Assembly: GCF_009932555.1 (NCBI RefSeq)
Contig: NZ_BLJO01000004.1
Location: forward strand, 623,257 to 687,256
From: Steroidobacter agaridevorans
GTDB taxonomy: Bacteria; Pseudomonadota; Gammaproteobacteria; Steroidobacterales; Steroidobacteraceae
Direction of reading: 5' to 3'
Length of the DNA: 64,000 nucleotides
Positions 9,297-18,700 of this stretch are shown here, piece by piece. The translations under genes were made by a program, and so were the position numbers. How positions within the stretch are numbered: the first letter of the stretch is position 1; each line of letters starts with the position of its first letter. The notes beneath the pieces were generated by a model. It searched no databases and was not told the origin of the DNA. It worked only from the letters and a program-made list of their open reading frames with translations.

Positions 9297-10167
9297 TGAT
9301 CACAGTGCCCAGCACGTGGGTCAGGTTGGGATCGAGCTGCGCCTTCATGCGGGCGATGTCGATCAGGCGCGTGCTGTCCCTGCGCGTGCCGAGCACGCAG
9401 CCGCGGGCGCGGGTCGCGATGATCTGGCCATCGGCGAACTCGAGCAGCGGCGGCGTGTCGATGATGATCACGTCGTAATAGCCGGACATCTCATCCAGCA
9501 AGTGGGCGAACGGCAGACGGCTCAACAGCTCCTGCGGATTGGGCGGCGGCGTGCCGGCCGTCAGCACATTCAAACTTTCGAACTGGGCAATCTTGCGCAG
9601 CGCCTTTTCGGTGCGCGTCGCGCCTTTGATCAGGTCGGTGAGGCCGTCGCATTCGCCGAGGCCGAACAGATGATGTTGGACCGGGTCGCGCAGGTTCGCG
9701 TCGATCAGCAGTGTGCGTTCGCCGAGCTGGGCAAATACGATCGCGAGATTCGCGGCCAGCACGCTGCAGCCTTCGCCGCTGCGGGCGGAGCAAACAGCGA
9801 GCGTGCAGTCATGCTCGCCCATCCAGCGCATCAGCAGCTGGCTGCGCAGCGTGCGCAAACCTTCGGCGTACTGACCGAACGGCTCGTAAGCTGCCGCGAG
9901 CAACGGCGACAGCGCCGACTCGCCGATGCGAGCGATCGGATAAGTGAACTGCTGTGCCAGAGCCGAGCGCAGCTCGCCTTCGGTGATCAGCTTCATGGAC
10001 ACAGCGACCTTGCCGAACGGCTCGCCGCGATCCACGTGTGCGGCCAGCACCTTTTGCAGATCGGCTTCCGAGAGCGCACCCATGTTCAACAGGATCTCGC
10101 CGATGCGAATGCGCGGGCGGCTGACCCGAGGCAGGCGGCGGGATCTGGGTTCGACAGCGGCGTCCAT
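9289..10167 (-). CDS. epsG: EpsG-type chain-length ATPase with atypical Walker A
   Basis: A 292-residue BY-kinase-like protein. An N-terminal region (about 20-80) resembles the MshE N-terminal domain found in EpsG proteins. The P-loop reads S-G-E-G-C-S (130-135), with Cys where the catalytic Lys normally stands. Walker A-prime (TLLIDANLR, 152-160) and Walker B (VIIIDTPP, 233-240) are intact. There is no tyrosine after residue 231, so the usual C-terminal Tyr cluster is missing. The ATG at 10167 has GAGGA 9 bases upstream and is preferred to TTG at 10182. Its partner is the EpsF co-polymerase just upstream. Tyrosine-kinase activity is doubtful; an ATPase or structural role is more likely. Confidence 0.85.
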   Translation of the reverse strand: MDAAVEPRSRRLPRVSRPRIRIGEILLNMGALSEADLQKVLAAHVDRGEPFGKVAVSMKLITEGELRSALAQQFTYPIARIGESALSPLLAAAYEPFGQYAEGLRTLRSQLLMRWMGEHDCTLAVCSARSGEGCSVLAANLAIVFAQLGERTLLIDANLRDPVQHHLFGLGECDGLTDLIKGATRTEKALRKIAQFESLNVLTAGTPPPNPQELLSRLPFAHLLDEMSGYYDVIIIDTPPLLEFADGQIIATRARGCVLGTRRDSTRLIDIARMKAQLDPNLTHVLGTVISG

Positions 10168-10203
10168 TACGGGCGTCCTCAATGGCTCGATCTCGGTTGT
10201 TAC

Positions 10204-11634
10204 TCAGTTCGCTGGCGCAACGCCAGGCTGCAGTTTCAGCTGGCGACGCACTTCGCGTTTGCGATGACGGCGCGCGCCTGCCGGGAGTGCCGGCAATTCC
10301 GCAAGCACGGGCAAATCGGTGAACTCGACCAGGTCCTGCGCCGAGCGCAACCGCCGGTTGCAAACTTCCAGCGTGAAGATCAGGCCGATCGCGAGCGCGA
10401 TGCCGGCGAACAGGCCGACCGCGAGATTGAGCAGGATGCGTGGCGACGCCGGCAGCAGCGGTGGCGTCGCTGCATTGAGCACGGCGACGTTGGTGCGATC
10501 GACGCGGCTTTCCAGCTTGGTCTTGTTCGCCTGCTGCAGAGCTGCGTCGTAAGCGGTGCGGGCGCTCTCGATGTCGCGCGTCAGCACCGACAGCTCGTCC
10601 TGCGAGCGCTTGAGCGCGATGATGCGGTCCTTTTGTTCTTCCAGCGCCTTCTGCACGGCGCCGACTTGACGACGGGCCACTTCGGCGCTTTGCACCAACG
10701 AGCCGCGAGTCACGCCGATTTCGACGTTGAGCTTGGATTTGAGGGCGGACACTTCAGCGGCCGAAGCGATGTACTGCGGATGATTCACGCCATAACGCTC
10801 GCTGACCTCGGCGAGCTTGGATTCGGCGCGCGCCAGCTCCTGCTTCAGATTCTGAATCGTCGGGTTCTTCATCAAATCCGGCAGCGAATCGAGCTGATCG
10901 CTGTTCGTGATCTGCTGGCTGCGCGCGTTGGCATCGAACATCTGCGCCTGCACGGCGACCAATTGATTGGAGATTTCCTGCAGACGGGCGTTTTCGACGT
11001 CCATGCGAGCCGCGTCGACGCCGAGCACGCCGTGATCGGCCTGATATTTGGACAGCCGGGTCTGCGCGGCCACCAGCTCATCGCGCAGCTGCGCAACCTG
11101 CTGTTCGTACCAGGTGACCTGGCGGCGAGCCGGATCGACCTTCAGCTCCAGGCTGGTCTGGATGTAAGCGTCGGCGAAGGCATTGGTCATGGCCGCCGAC
11201 TGCACCGGGTCCGGGCTGCTATAGGAAATGCGGATGATGTTGCTGCTGCGGGCGGTCTTCGCGTCCACGTTGCGCAACAGGTTGTCGACCAGCCAGGAAT
11301 TCAGATCGGTCGTCGAGCCGCTGTCGCGAAAGCTCGCCACCACCTCGGGATTGGTGGCCAGGCCCATCTTCTCGATCACCTTGTGCGCGACATTGCGGCT
11401 TTTGATGATCTCGGTCTGGGTGGACAGATGCGTCGGCACCAGCATCGGCGCCAGCGCCTGTTCCTTCATCGGGTCGCTGCCTTGCAGGTCGACCACCAGC
11501 GCCAGCTCCGCCACATATTTCTTCGGCGACAGCAGGCTGATGACGGCCACGCCGGTCACCACCGCCAGCACGACGATCGTGAACAGAAACGCGCGTCCGC
11601 GCAGAACTCTCAACATTTGAGCGAGGCCCATCAT
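10204..11634 (-). CDS. epsF: EpsF-type polysaccharide co-polymerase (Wzz/PCP-2a)
   Basis: A 476-residue inner membrane protein with the Wzz fold: an N-terminal transmembrane helix (about 16-36), a long periplasmic coiled-coil region (about 165-370, rich in Gln/Glu heptads), the proline-rich stretch PPLLPASPR, and a second helix (about 404-425) followed by a short basic cytoplasmic tail. This is the periplasmic chain-length determinant that works with EpsG and EpsE. It lacks a kinase domain; that partner is encoded separately downstream. It sits between epsE and epsG on the same strand, matching the Methylobacillus-type eps order. Confidence 0.9.
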   Translation of the reverse strand: MMGLAQMLRVLRGRAFLFTIVVLAVVTGVAVISLLSPKKYVAELALVVDLQGSDPMKEQALAPMLVPTHLSTQTEIIKSRNVAHKVIEKMGLATNPEVVASFRDSGSTTDLNSWLVDNLLRNVDAKTARSSNIIRISYSSPDPVQSAAMTNAFADAYIQTSLELKVDPARRQVTWYEQQVAQLRDELVAAQTRLSKYQADHGVLGVDAARMDVENARLQEISNQLVAVQAQMFDANARSQQITNSDQLDSLPDLMKNPTIQNLKQELARAESKLAEVSERYGVNHPQYIASAAEVSALKSKLNVEIGVTRGSLVQSAEVARRQVGAVQKALEEQKDRIIALKRSQDELSVLTRDIESARTAYDAALQQANKTKLESRVDRTNVAVLNAATPPLLPASPRILLNLAVGLFAGIALAIGLIFTLEVCNRRLRSAQDLVEFTDLPVLAELPALPAGARRHRKREVRRQLKLQPGVAPAN

Positions 11635-11669
11635 AGTGCTTCGTTCCTGGTTACTTCGCGAGCGTCCAT

Positions 11670-12482
11670 TCAGAACAAACCTTCCTTGACCATCAACACG
11701 TCGTCGGCTTGCAGCAGGTCGGAGCCCTTCGCCGAGTAGTGTTCTTCCTTACCTTCCTTGTCCTTGCGCTTGATCACCACGCGCCGCTCCGAGCCGCGCG
11801 TCGTCAGACCGCCGCCTTTCGAGATCGCGCGTGACACCGTCATGCCGCGCTCGAGCTTGTACATGCCGGGCTTCTGCACCTCGCCATACACATAGAACTG
11901 CGGCGCGCGCGGCACATATAAAGTGTCGCCGCCGGCCACCTCCTGGTTCTGGGACGGGTCGCCCGCGAACAACTTGGTCAGGTCGATCGGCACCTTGCTG
12001 CCGTCCTTGCGCATCAGCGAAACAACGTCGGCCGCTTCCTCGCTGATGGGGCCGCCGGCCGCGGCGAGCACGTCCAGCACGCGGCTGCTCGACTGCAGCG
12101 AATATTGGCCGGGCTTCGTGACATGACCCATCACCGACACCTTCTGGCTGCGGTACTCCAGCACCAGCACCGACACCTGCGGCTGTTTCAAATAGCCGCC
12201 TTCGACGAATGCGCTGACCAGCTGCGCTTCGACCTGCGCCGGCGATTTGCCGGACACCTGCACCTGCCCGATCAGCGGATAGGTGATGTTGCCGGACTCG
12301 CTCACCCGCACCTCGCCGGACAACTCCGGCGAGCCGAAGACGTTGACTCGCAACATATCGCCCGGTCCCAGGCGATAGTCCGCATCGGCCGCGAAGCTCG
12401 ACCTGCCCAGCATCGAGCAGATCATCAGCAGCACCAGGCTCAACGTTGAGACAGTTCGGCGCGCCATCGGACTAATAAGCAT
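11670..12482 (-). CDS. epsE: EpsE polysaccharide export protein (Wza-like)
   Basis: A 270-residue polysaccharide biosynthesis/export protein. A Sec signal ends near SFA-ADADYRLG. The Poly_export domain follows (Y-R-L-G-P-G-D-M-L-R-V), then a SLBB-type repeat region with the family pattern V-Y-V-P-R-A-P-Q-F-Y-V-Y-G-E-V-Q-K-P-G. It forms the outer membrane or periplasmic end of the export channel. The Cys in the signal (L-L-M-I-C) does not make a normal lipobox. ATG 12482 lies inside the end of the preceding gene, with GGAA upstream; ATG 12467 is an alternative just after that stop. Neighbours epsF and the initiating transferase support the call. Confidence 0.9.
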   Translation of the reverse strand: MLISPMARRTVSTLSLVLLMICSMLGRSSFAADADYRLGPGDMLRVNVFGSPELSGEVRVSESGNITYPLIGQVQVSGKSPAQVEAQLVSAFVEGGYLKQPQVSVLVLEYRSQKVSVMGHVTKPGQYSLQSSSRVLDVLAAAGGPISEEAADVVSLMRKDGSKVPIDLTKLFAGDPSQNQEVAGGDTLYVPRAPQFYVYGEVQKPGMYKLERGMTVSRAISKGGGLTTRGSERRVVIKRKDKEGKEEHYSAKGSDLLQADDVLMVKEGLF

Positions 12483-13905
12483 GTCTGTCGTTCCAAACCA
12501 CCATTGCTGTTTTGAGGATGATCATCAGGTCGAGCGTGAGCGACCAATGCTGGAGATATTCCAGGTCGTGTTCGATGCGCGAGCGCATCGAGCCGATGTC
12601 ATCGCCGCCGCGGAAGCCGTTGACCTGCGCCCAACCGGTGATGCCTGGCTTCACCTTGTGGCGAAGCATGTAGCCGGGGATCAGCCGCCGGTACTGTTCG
12701 TTGACGGCCACCGCATGCGGCCGCGGGCCAACGATGCTCATGGTTCCTTCCAGGACATTCAGCAGCTGAGGCAGTTCGTCCAGCGACGTGGCGCGGATGA
12801 ACGATCCAACCGGCGTGACGCGCGAGTCGTTGCGCGTGACCTGCGTATAACTCTTATTGCCATCTTCCGTGACAGTCATCGAGCGGAACTTGTAGACCAC
12901 GATCTCCTTGCCGTCCAAGCCATAGCGCTTCTGACGGAAGATGACGGGGCCCGGCGACGTCAGGCGAATCGCCGCGGCGACCGCCAGCATCACGGGTGAC
13001 AACAGCGCGATGGCGAAGGCCGAGATCGCGATGTCGCTGACACGCTTGGCGATGCCGCGTCCGCCGTAGAACGGCGATTCGCAGACCGCCACCACCGGCA
13101 CGCCGTTCACCAGGTCGAAGCGGGGCTGCACCAGGTCGCACATGGTCAGGTCTGGTACGAAATACACAGAGGCGGTCGAATCTTTCAAAGATTGCAACAG
13201 CTCCGTGATGCGCGGGTGCCGCGTCATCGGCAGCGTGATGTAGACCACGTCGATCGAGTTGCGAGCGATGTAGTCACGCATCCAGCCGAGCTTGCCCAGC
13301 ACGCGACGCGCACACTCTTCGGGCATGCGCCCGGAATCGCGGTCGTCGAAGAAGCCGAGCACTTCCATGTTCAGCCAGGGCGACTCCTCGAGCTTGCCCG
13401 CGAGCTTCGCGCCGAGCCGGTTGGCGCCGGCGATCACGACCTTGCGAGGCGCGCCGCTGTTGCTGGCTCGAACGAACAAATGCGGCGCGTACAGCCGGCC
13501 GACCCACAGCACCAACGGCGTGGAGATGGCCCAGCTGACCAGCACTTCCCAGCGCAGCTGCCTGGCAATGCCCGCGATCTCCAGCAGCGCCCAGATGAAT
13601 GCGATCACCAGGCACCAGCGGAAGATGATGTCGAGCAGCGACGCGATCGCCATCGAGCGATGGCGCGGCGGCGCCATCGGCAAGGCATCGAGCACATCGG
13701 CCGCGCCGAAGAAGGCCAGTACTGCCATCAGGAAGTACGGCCCCTGCAGCAGGCTCTCGCGCCACACCAGCATGCACAGGCCCAAGGTGAGCACCGGCAT
13801 CACTGGATAAAGCAGCGATTTCAGGACGAACAACGATGTCGGCTCGGACGCGCTGACACCGGTCGAACGATCGTAAGACCTTAAGGGCTGACGTTGATTG
13901 ATCAT
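12472..13905 (-). CDS. Undecaprenyl-phosphate sugar phosphotransferase (WcaJ/EpsB type)
   Basis: A 477-residue polyisoprenyl-phosphate hexose-1-phosphate transferase. The N-terminal half has four or five membrane helices and a Rossmann-like CoA-binding-type region (VVIAGANRLGAKLAGKL). The C-terminal half is the catalytic bac_transf domain: R-Q-K-R-Y-G-L-D-G, V-Y-K-F-R-S-M, S-L-D-E-L-P-Q-L-L-N-V, S-I-V-G-P-R-P-H, P-G-I-T-G-W-A-Q-V-N-G. This enzyme starts repeat-unit assembly by moving sugar-1-phosphate onto undecaprenyl phosphate; glucose is the usual family substrate. Its stop overlaps the epsE start region. Confidence 0.93.
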   Translation of the reverse strand: MINQRQPLRSYDRSTGVSASEPTSLFVLKSLLYPVMPVLTLGLCMLVWRESLLQGPYFLMAVLAFFGAADVLDALPMAPPRHRSMAIASLLDIIFRWCLVIAFIWALLEIAGIARQLRWEVLVSWAISTPLVLWVGRLYAPHLFVRASNSGAPRKVVIAGANRLGAKLAGKLEESPWLNMEVLGFFDDRDSGRMPEECARRVLGKLGWMRDYIARNSIDVVYITLPMTRHPRITELLQSLKDSTASVYFVPDLTMCDLVQPRFDLVNGVPVVAVCESPFYGGRGIAKRVSDIAISAFAIALLSPVMLAVAAAIRLTSPGPVIFRQKRYGLDGKEIVVYKFRSMTVTEDGNKSYTQVTRNDSRVTPVGSFIRATSLDELPQLLNVLEGTMSIVGPRPHAVAVNEQYRRLIPGYMLRHKVKPGITGWAQVNGFRGGDDIGSMRSRIEHDLEYLQHWSLTLDLMIILKTAMVVWNDRHAY

Positions 13906-13942
13906 CGCACCTCCCGCATGTGCGGAAGCAGTGTTCGGCGAA

Positions 13943-14293
13943 TCAAAGATCGCTGAAGCGCTGCGGACGCAGGAAACGATGCTTACGGCGCAGCTGATGA
14001 CCGATCAGCAACACCGCGACCAGGGCCATGAGCCAGCCGCGCGAGTCGTCTGTGCCTGCGGCAGAGGTATTGGAAATTGTGCGTGCATCCTTGCCGCTCA
14101 AGTTGCTGGCCAGATCGCCGGTGAGTCCGGCGCGGTCGAGGCGCACCTGCGCCTGGCTGGCGACCATTTGAGTGCTGGCCGCCGCAGGGCCGGCGATAGA
14201 GCCACTCACGTTGCTGTGGATTGCCGGGTTCGCACTCACAGCCCAACTAACGCTCAGGGCCACGAGAGCCCCTGCGAGTCTGATCAGACGCAT
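13943..14293 (-). CDS. Small secreted protein with C-terminal anchor
   Basis: A 116-residue protein not recognised as any named family. Residues 1-21 form a Sec signal (cleavage near VSA-NP). The middle is Ala/Ser/Gln-rich. The C-terminus has a short hydrophobic run, GWLMALVAVLLIGHQL at 86-101, followed at once by R-R-K-H-R, the pattern of a C-terminal sorting anchor, but without the Pro-Glu-Pro motif of PEP-CTERM proteins. GAGGAG lies 6 bases before the ATG. It is the first gene after the sigma54-like promoter and 37 bases ahead of the initiating transferase, so it probably belongs to the exopolysaccharide operon. Function unknown; a surface or matrix protein is the best guess. Confidence 0.7.
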   Translation of the reverse strand: MRLIRLAGALVALSVSWAVSANPAIHSNVSGSIAGPAAASTQMVASQAQVRLDRAGLTGDLASNLSGKDARTISNTSAAGTDDSRGWLMALVAVLLIGHQLRRKHRFLRPQRFSDL

Positions 14294-14424
14294 GCATCAC
14301 TCCTCATCAATGACGCACACGCGGACAGGCACAGTTGCATATCGTTGTGTGCGTTTGCGCCCCCGTCCCCACGGCTCGCAAAAAACATCTTGCAAGACTC
14401 ATCAGCTGTCTTGCCCCATCGTCA

Positions 14425-14443
14425 CTTGCTTTTACAAAGCAAG
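14425..14443. repeat. Perfect 8-bp inverted repeat over the -12/+1 region
   Basis: CTTGCTTT-TAC-AAAGCAAG, arms identical with a 3-base centre. It overlaps the -12 element and predicted start of the sigma54-like promoter, so it could be an operator, or a hairpin at the very start of the transcript. Function inferred only. Confidence 0.5.
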
Positions 14444-14454
14444 TTTTATTCCAG
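14437..14454 (-). promoter_or_regulatory. Sigma54-like -24/-12 promoter for EPS operon
   Basis: On the minus strand the sequence reads CTGGAATAAAACTTGCTT. The invariant GG (14452-14451) and GC (14440-14439) are exactly 10 bases apart, as sigma54 holoenzyme needs, and the -12 half TTGCT is a perfect consensus; the -24 half TGGAA is weaker than TGGCA. Predicted start of transcription is near 14427, inside an 8-bp inverted repeat. Not confirmed by any score. Confidence 0.5.
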
Positions 14455-14516
14455 TGTAATTTTTGCCGTCGCTGATCGGCGAAACATCACAACGCGCACC
14501 GAAATGCATCAAACAA

Positions 14517-14530
14517 AGCCTGTGCAGGCT
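14517..14530. promoter_or_regulatory. Palindrome, possible upstream activator site
   Basis: AGCCTGTGCAGGCT: 6-bp arms around TG. It lies about 90-100 bases upstream of the predicted EPS transcription start, the usual distance for a sigma54 activator site. No regulator gene is in the window to match it. Confidence 0.35.
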
Positions 14531-14612
14531 AATTAGACGAATCTCGAGTGCTGCGCAAGTACAACATCCAAACACGACGAGCAGATGACATGCGTCACAC
14601 CGAAACAGTTCC

Positions 14613-14628
14613 GATGCAGCTGTGCATC
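14613..14628. promoter_or_regulatory. Second palindrome in EPS control region
   Basis: GATGCA-GCTG-TGCATC: perfect 6-bp arms with a 4-base centre, about 190 bases upstream of the predicted EPS start. Its sequence differs from the palindrome at 14517, so the two need not bind the same protein. Confidence 0.3.
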
Positions 14629-14801
14629 AATATGGAACGTTGATTTCCAGTGTTAAATCGTCACCGTCTTGCGACGGCGCCGACTGAAGCAACGGCGATA
14701 CAAACATCTGTTGCTTCGCTCGCACGAGTCAAAAGCTGCCCGCTGCGCTGTTCGCGAATGGCGACAGCGCAGTCTGAAATCAAAAATCCGGACTCGAATC
14801 G

Positions 14802-15557
14802 TTAACCGCTTTTCTTTTCGGTCTGTCGCGCGACGGCTTCAGCTGCGGCTTTGATGGCCTCGGGATCGCCCAGGAAGCGACGCGAGGTCGGCTTGAGCGC
14901 CTGATCCAACTGGTAGTGAATGGGCACCCCGGTTGGAATGTTGAACTCGACGATGTCCGAATCGGACATGCCATCGAGCATCTTCACGAGGGCACGCAAA
15001 CTATTGCCGTGTGCGACTACTAATACATTTCGTCCGGCAATTAACTCCGGAGCGAGGCGGTTGTTCCAGTAAGGCAGCACTCGATCGAGCGTGGTCTTCA
15101 AAGATTCGGTGGTCGGCAGCTCCGCGGGCTGCAAAGAGCCATAGCGCAGGTCGAAGCGCGGATGGCGTTCATCGTCCAGCGTCAGCGCCGGCGGCGGAAT
15201 GTCGTAGCTACGGCGCCAGATCTTCACCTGGTCGGCGCCGTACTTTTCGACGGTCTCGGATTTGTTCAGGCCCTGCAGGGCGCCGTAGTGGCGCTCGTTC
15301 AGGCGCCAGCTGCGCTCCACCGGCAGCCACATGCGGTCCATTTCATCGAGCGCGATCCACATCGTGCGGATGGCGCGCTTGAGCACCGACGTGAACACCT
15401 GCTGGAATTCGAAGCCTTCTTCCCTGAGCAGCTTGCCGGCGGCGCGCGCTTCGTTGCGGCCTTGCTCGGTCAGGTCCACGTCCACCCAGCCGGTGAACAG
15501 GTTTTCCAGATTCCAGGTGCTTTGTCCGTGACGCAGGAGTACGAGTTGGCCGGCCAT
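14802..15557 (-). CDS. gpmA: 2,3-bisphosphoglycerate-dependent phosphoglycerate mutase
   Basis: A 251-residue enzyme, the normal length for dPGM (about 250). It has the phosphohistidine motif [10 protein letters not shown] (7-16), the family stretch [14 protein letters not shown], and the second catalytic histidine in [11 protein letters not shown]. It interconverts 3- and 2-phosphoglycerate in glycolysis and gluconeogenesis in the cytosol. It is a single gene downstream of the GDH terminator and upstream of the EPS control region. Confidence 0.96.
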   Translation of the reverse strand: MAGQLVLLRHGQSTWNLENLFTGWVDVDLTEQGRNEARAAGKLLREEGFEFQQVFTSVLKRAIRTMWIALDEMDRMWLPVERSWRLNERHYGALQGLNKSETVEKYGADQVKIWRRSYDIPPPALTLDDERHPRFDLRYGSLQPAELPTTESLKTTLDRVLPYWNNRLAPELIAGRNVLVVAHGNSLRALVKMLDGMSDSDIVEFNIPTGVPIHYQLDQALKPTSRRFLGDPEAIKAAAEAVARQTEKKSG

Positions 15558-15698
15558 AACTAAAGTGAGGCTGAACGAGGGCCGACTTTATAGCAGACAT
15601 CGCCCCCAAGCCGCAGGTGTCGCCGCGTCCATTCATTTTGTCCCGGCAAGCAGCAATCATCTGTCGCCAGGTACCGTCACTTTCGGCAGAAACAGGGT

Positions 15699-15723
15699 TC
15701 GGGAGCGCCTGAGGCGCTCCCGA
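15699..15723 (-). terminator. Stem-loop terminator after NAD-GDH
   Basis: An 11-bp perfect stem, TCGGGAGCGCC / GGCGCTCCCGA, with a 3-base loop, 9 bases past the GDH stop on the minus strand. The following bases (ACCCTGTTTC) make only a weak T-run, so termination may be partial. Confidence 0.6.
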
Positions 15724-15731
15724 CAGGCCCC

Positions 15732-18700
15732 TTATTCCGTCATTCGGCGCACAGCCTGCAGGGCGACCGACAGCGTTGCGAAATCCATCGCCGGCAGCGC
15801 GCGCATGTCGCTCACCGTCTGTCGCAGATAATCGACAGCGGCCCGATGGCGATTGCTCCAGCCTTCGAGCAGCTCGGCCGGCGAGGCTTTGCCGTCCTTG
15901 ATGGAGCGCTTCGACTCTCCGATGACTTGCAGGCACAGCGCCCGCTGCAGGTTGTAAACATTGTCACGCAAGGTCGTGCGCGCCACTGCCTGCCAGTGGC
16001 CTTCCACGCCGAGCACTTCCACCTGCTCGCGAATCCAGTCCAGCGACAGCGCCGTGCCGACACCGAAATAAAGCGCGGCGACTCGATCGAGCGACAGATC
16101 GCTCGCTTCGGAGATCTCGATCAGATCCGGGCCGGAGCGCAGCGCCATCAGGCTGGCCATGCGCCGGGCGAGTTTGTCCGGCACGTTCGCGCCGACGTAG
16201 CGGCTGTGACGACTGTTGTAGACCGACAGGTCATCGCCGCTGAGCGCCTTCGGCAGCAGGCCGTCGAGATCCTTCATACCCTTGCGGAAGCGCGACACCT
16301 GACGCTCGATATCGAGCTGGCCGCTGAGCCGATGAATCAGCCAGTAGGTGCAGAAGCGCAGCAGGCGAGTGGTCTCGAACATCATCTCGTACTGAACGGC
16401 CGCCGCGATCTTGGTATCGAGCGCTTCGATGTCGGCCCACGTGTCGCGCATCGCGACGAACTCGCGAGCGATGGCATAGGCGCGGGCGACGGTGCCGGCG
16501 TTGGCGCCGGTGTCTTCCTGAACCCGGCGAGCGAATGTCGGGCCCATGCGATTGACGATGCTGTTGGTGGTCGCCGTGGCAATGATCTCCCGGCGCAGAC
16601 GGTGCTCCGGTAGATACTTATTGAAACGTTTCTGCATCAGTGCAGGGAAGTAACGTTCCAGCTCGTGGCCCAGGTACGAATCCTCGGGCACATCCGAATC
16701 GATGAGCTTCGAATACAACGCCATCTTGGCGTAGGCCAGCAGAATGGCGAGCTCGGGCCGCGTCAGGCCCTTGCCGGCCTGGTGCCGCTCGGTGATTTCC
16801 TCGCTCGCCGGCAGGAACTCGAGCCCGCGATCCAACAGCCCCGACACTTCGAGGCGACGGATCGAATGCGCGTGTTCGAGCAGATCCTTGCTCGCGCGGG
16901 CCTCCAGCATCGACAGCGCCTGGCTCTGCAGATAGTTGTCACGCAGCACCAGGGCGGCGACCTCATCGGTCATATCGACCAGCAGCTCGTTGCGTTTCTC
17001 GAGCGTCAGGCCGGCGCGCTTCGGCAGGTTGTTGAGCAGGATCTTGATGTTGACTTCGTGGTCCGAGCAATCGACGCCGCCGGAGTTGTCGACGAAGTCG
17101 GTGTTGAGGCGGCCACCGGCGAGCGCGTACTCGACACGGCCGCGTTGTGACATGCCGAGGTTGCCGCCTTCGCCGACGACCTTGCAGCGCAGATCGCGAC
17201 CGTTGACGCGCAAGGCGTCGTTGGCGCGGTCGCCGACCTCGATGTGAGATTCGTCTGTAGCTTTTACATACGTGCCGATGCCGCCGTTCCACAGCAGATC
17301 GACCGGCATGCACAGAATCGCGCGAATCAGCTCGATCGGAGTGAACGTGTCGCGCTTGATGCCGAGCATCGCCTGCACTTGGGGCGACACTTTGATCGAC
17401 TTGACGTTACGCGCGTAGACGCCGCCGCCCTTGGAGATCAACTTGCGGTTGTAGTCCTCCCAGGTGGAGCGCGGCAGGTTGAACAGGCGCTGTCTCTCTT
17501 TATAAGAAGAGGCCGCATCCGGTTCCGGGTCCAGGAAGATGTGCTGATGGTTGAAGGCCGCCAGCAGGCGGGTGTGCGGCGACTGGAGCATGCCATTGCC
17601 GAACACGTCGCCGGCCATGTCGCCGATGCCGATGGCGGTGAAGTCCTGCGACTGGGTGTCGATGCCCATCTCGCGGAAGTGACGCTTCACGCACTCCCAG
17701 CCGCCGCGCGCGGTGATGCCCATCTTCTTATGGTCGTAGCCGGCCGAGCCGCCCGAGGCGAACGCGTCGCCCAGCCAGAAGTTGTAGTCGGCGGCCAGGC
17801 GGTTGGCGATATCGGAGAAGGTCGCCGTGCCTTTGTCGGCCGCGACCACCAGGTAGGGATCGTCGCCATCGCGACGGACCACCTGCGCCGGCGGCAGGAT
17901 CTTGCCTTCGACGATGTTGTCGGTGATGTCGAGCAACGCCGAGATGAAGGTGCGATAGCACTCGACGCCTTCTCTCTGCACGTCTTCGCGGCTCGCGCCG
18001 GCCGGCATGCGCTTGGGAACGAAGCCGCCTTTCGCGCCGACCGGGACGATCAGCGTGTTCTTCACGTTCTGCGCCTTCATCAGGCCCAGCACTTCGGTGC
18101 GGAAGTCTTCGCGACGGTCCGACCAGCGAATGCCGCCGCGGGCGACCTGACCCATGCGCAGGTGGACGCCTTCGACGCGCGGCGAGTAAACGAAGATCTC
18201 GAACGCCGGTCGCGGCTGTGGCACTTCAGGAATGCTGCGCGAGTCGAGCTTGAACGAGACCCACTGCTTGGGCGCGCCGTTCGTGTCCATCTGGAAGTAA
18301 TTCGTGCGCAGCGTTGCCTGAATGGCATGCGCGAAGCGGCGGAGGATGCGGTCCTCGTCGAGGCTGCGCACGGAGTCGAGCAGATCGGACAGCTCCTGTT
18401 TCAAGCGATCCACTTCGCCGCTGCGCCTGGCCGGCTTCACCGCCGGATCGAACTGCGCTTCGAACAGCTGCGACAAAGTGGTCGCGATCTTGGCGTTCGA
18501 CGTCAGCACTTGCTCCATGTACGCCTGGCTGAAGCTCGCGCCGGTTTGAATTGCGTAACGACAGTACGCACGCAGCACACTGGACTGACGCCAGGTGAGA
18601 TCGGTGACGACGATGAGCTGATTGAAGCCGTCGTTCTCGGCGCGGCCGGTCCACACGGCCGAGAAGGTGTCGGTGAAGCGTTGGCCCAAGGTCGCGGGGT

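Larger units (their letters stand above)
14294..14801. promoter_or_regulatory. 508-base control region between gpmA and EPS operon
   Basis: No convincing gene lies here. The stretch is less GC-rich than its neighbours and holds several inverted repeats, at 14425-14443, 14517-14530, 14586-14597 (TGAC-ATGC-GTCA) and 14613-14628, plus a pair GAAGCAAC/GTTGCTTC near 14689-14716 that could end gpmA transcription. A sigma54-like element points leftward into the EPS genes. The 5' leader of the EPS transcript would be about 134 bases. Confidence 0.6.

Noticed and set aside
9268..11739. An 823-codon plus-strand frame opposite epsF/epsG
   Set aside because: High-GC shadow of real minus-strand genes: Arg/Gln/His-rich, no domain, no ribosome site.
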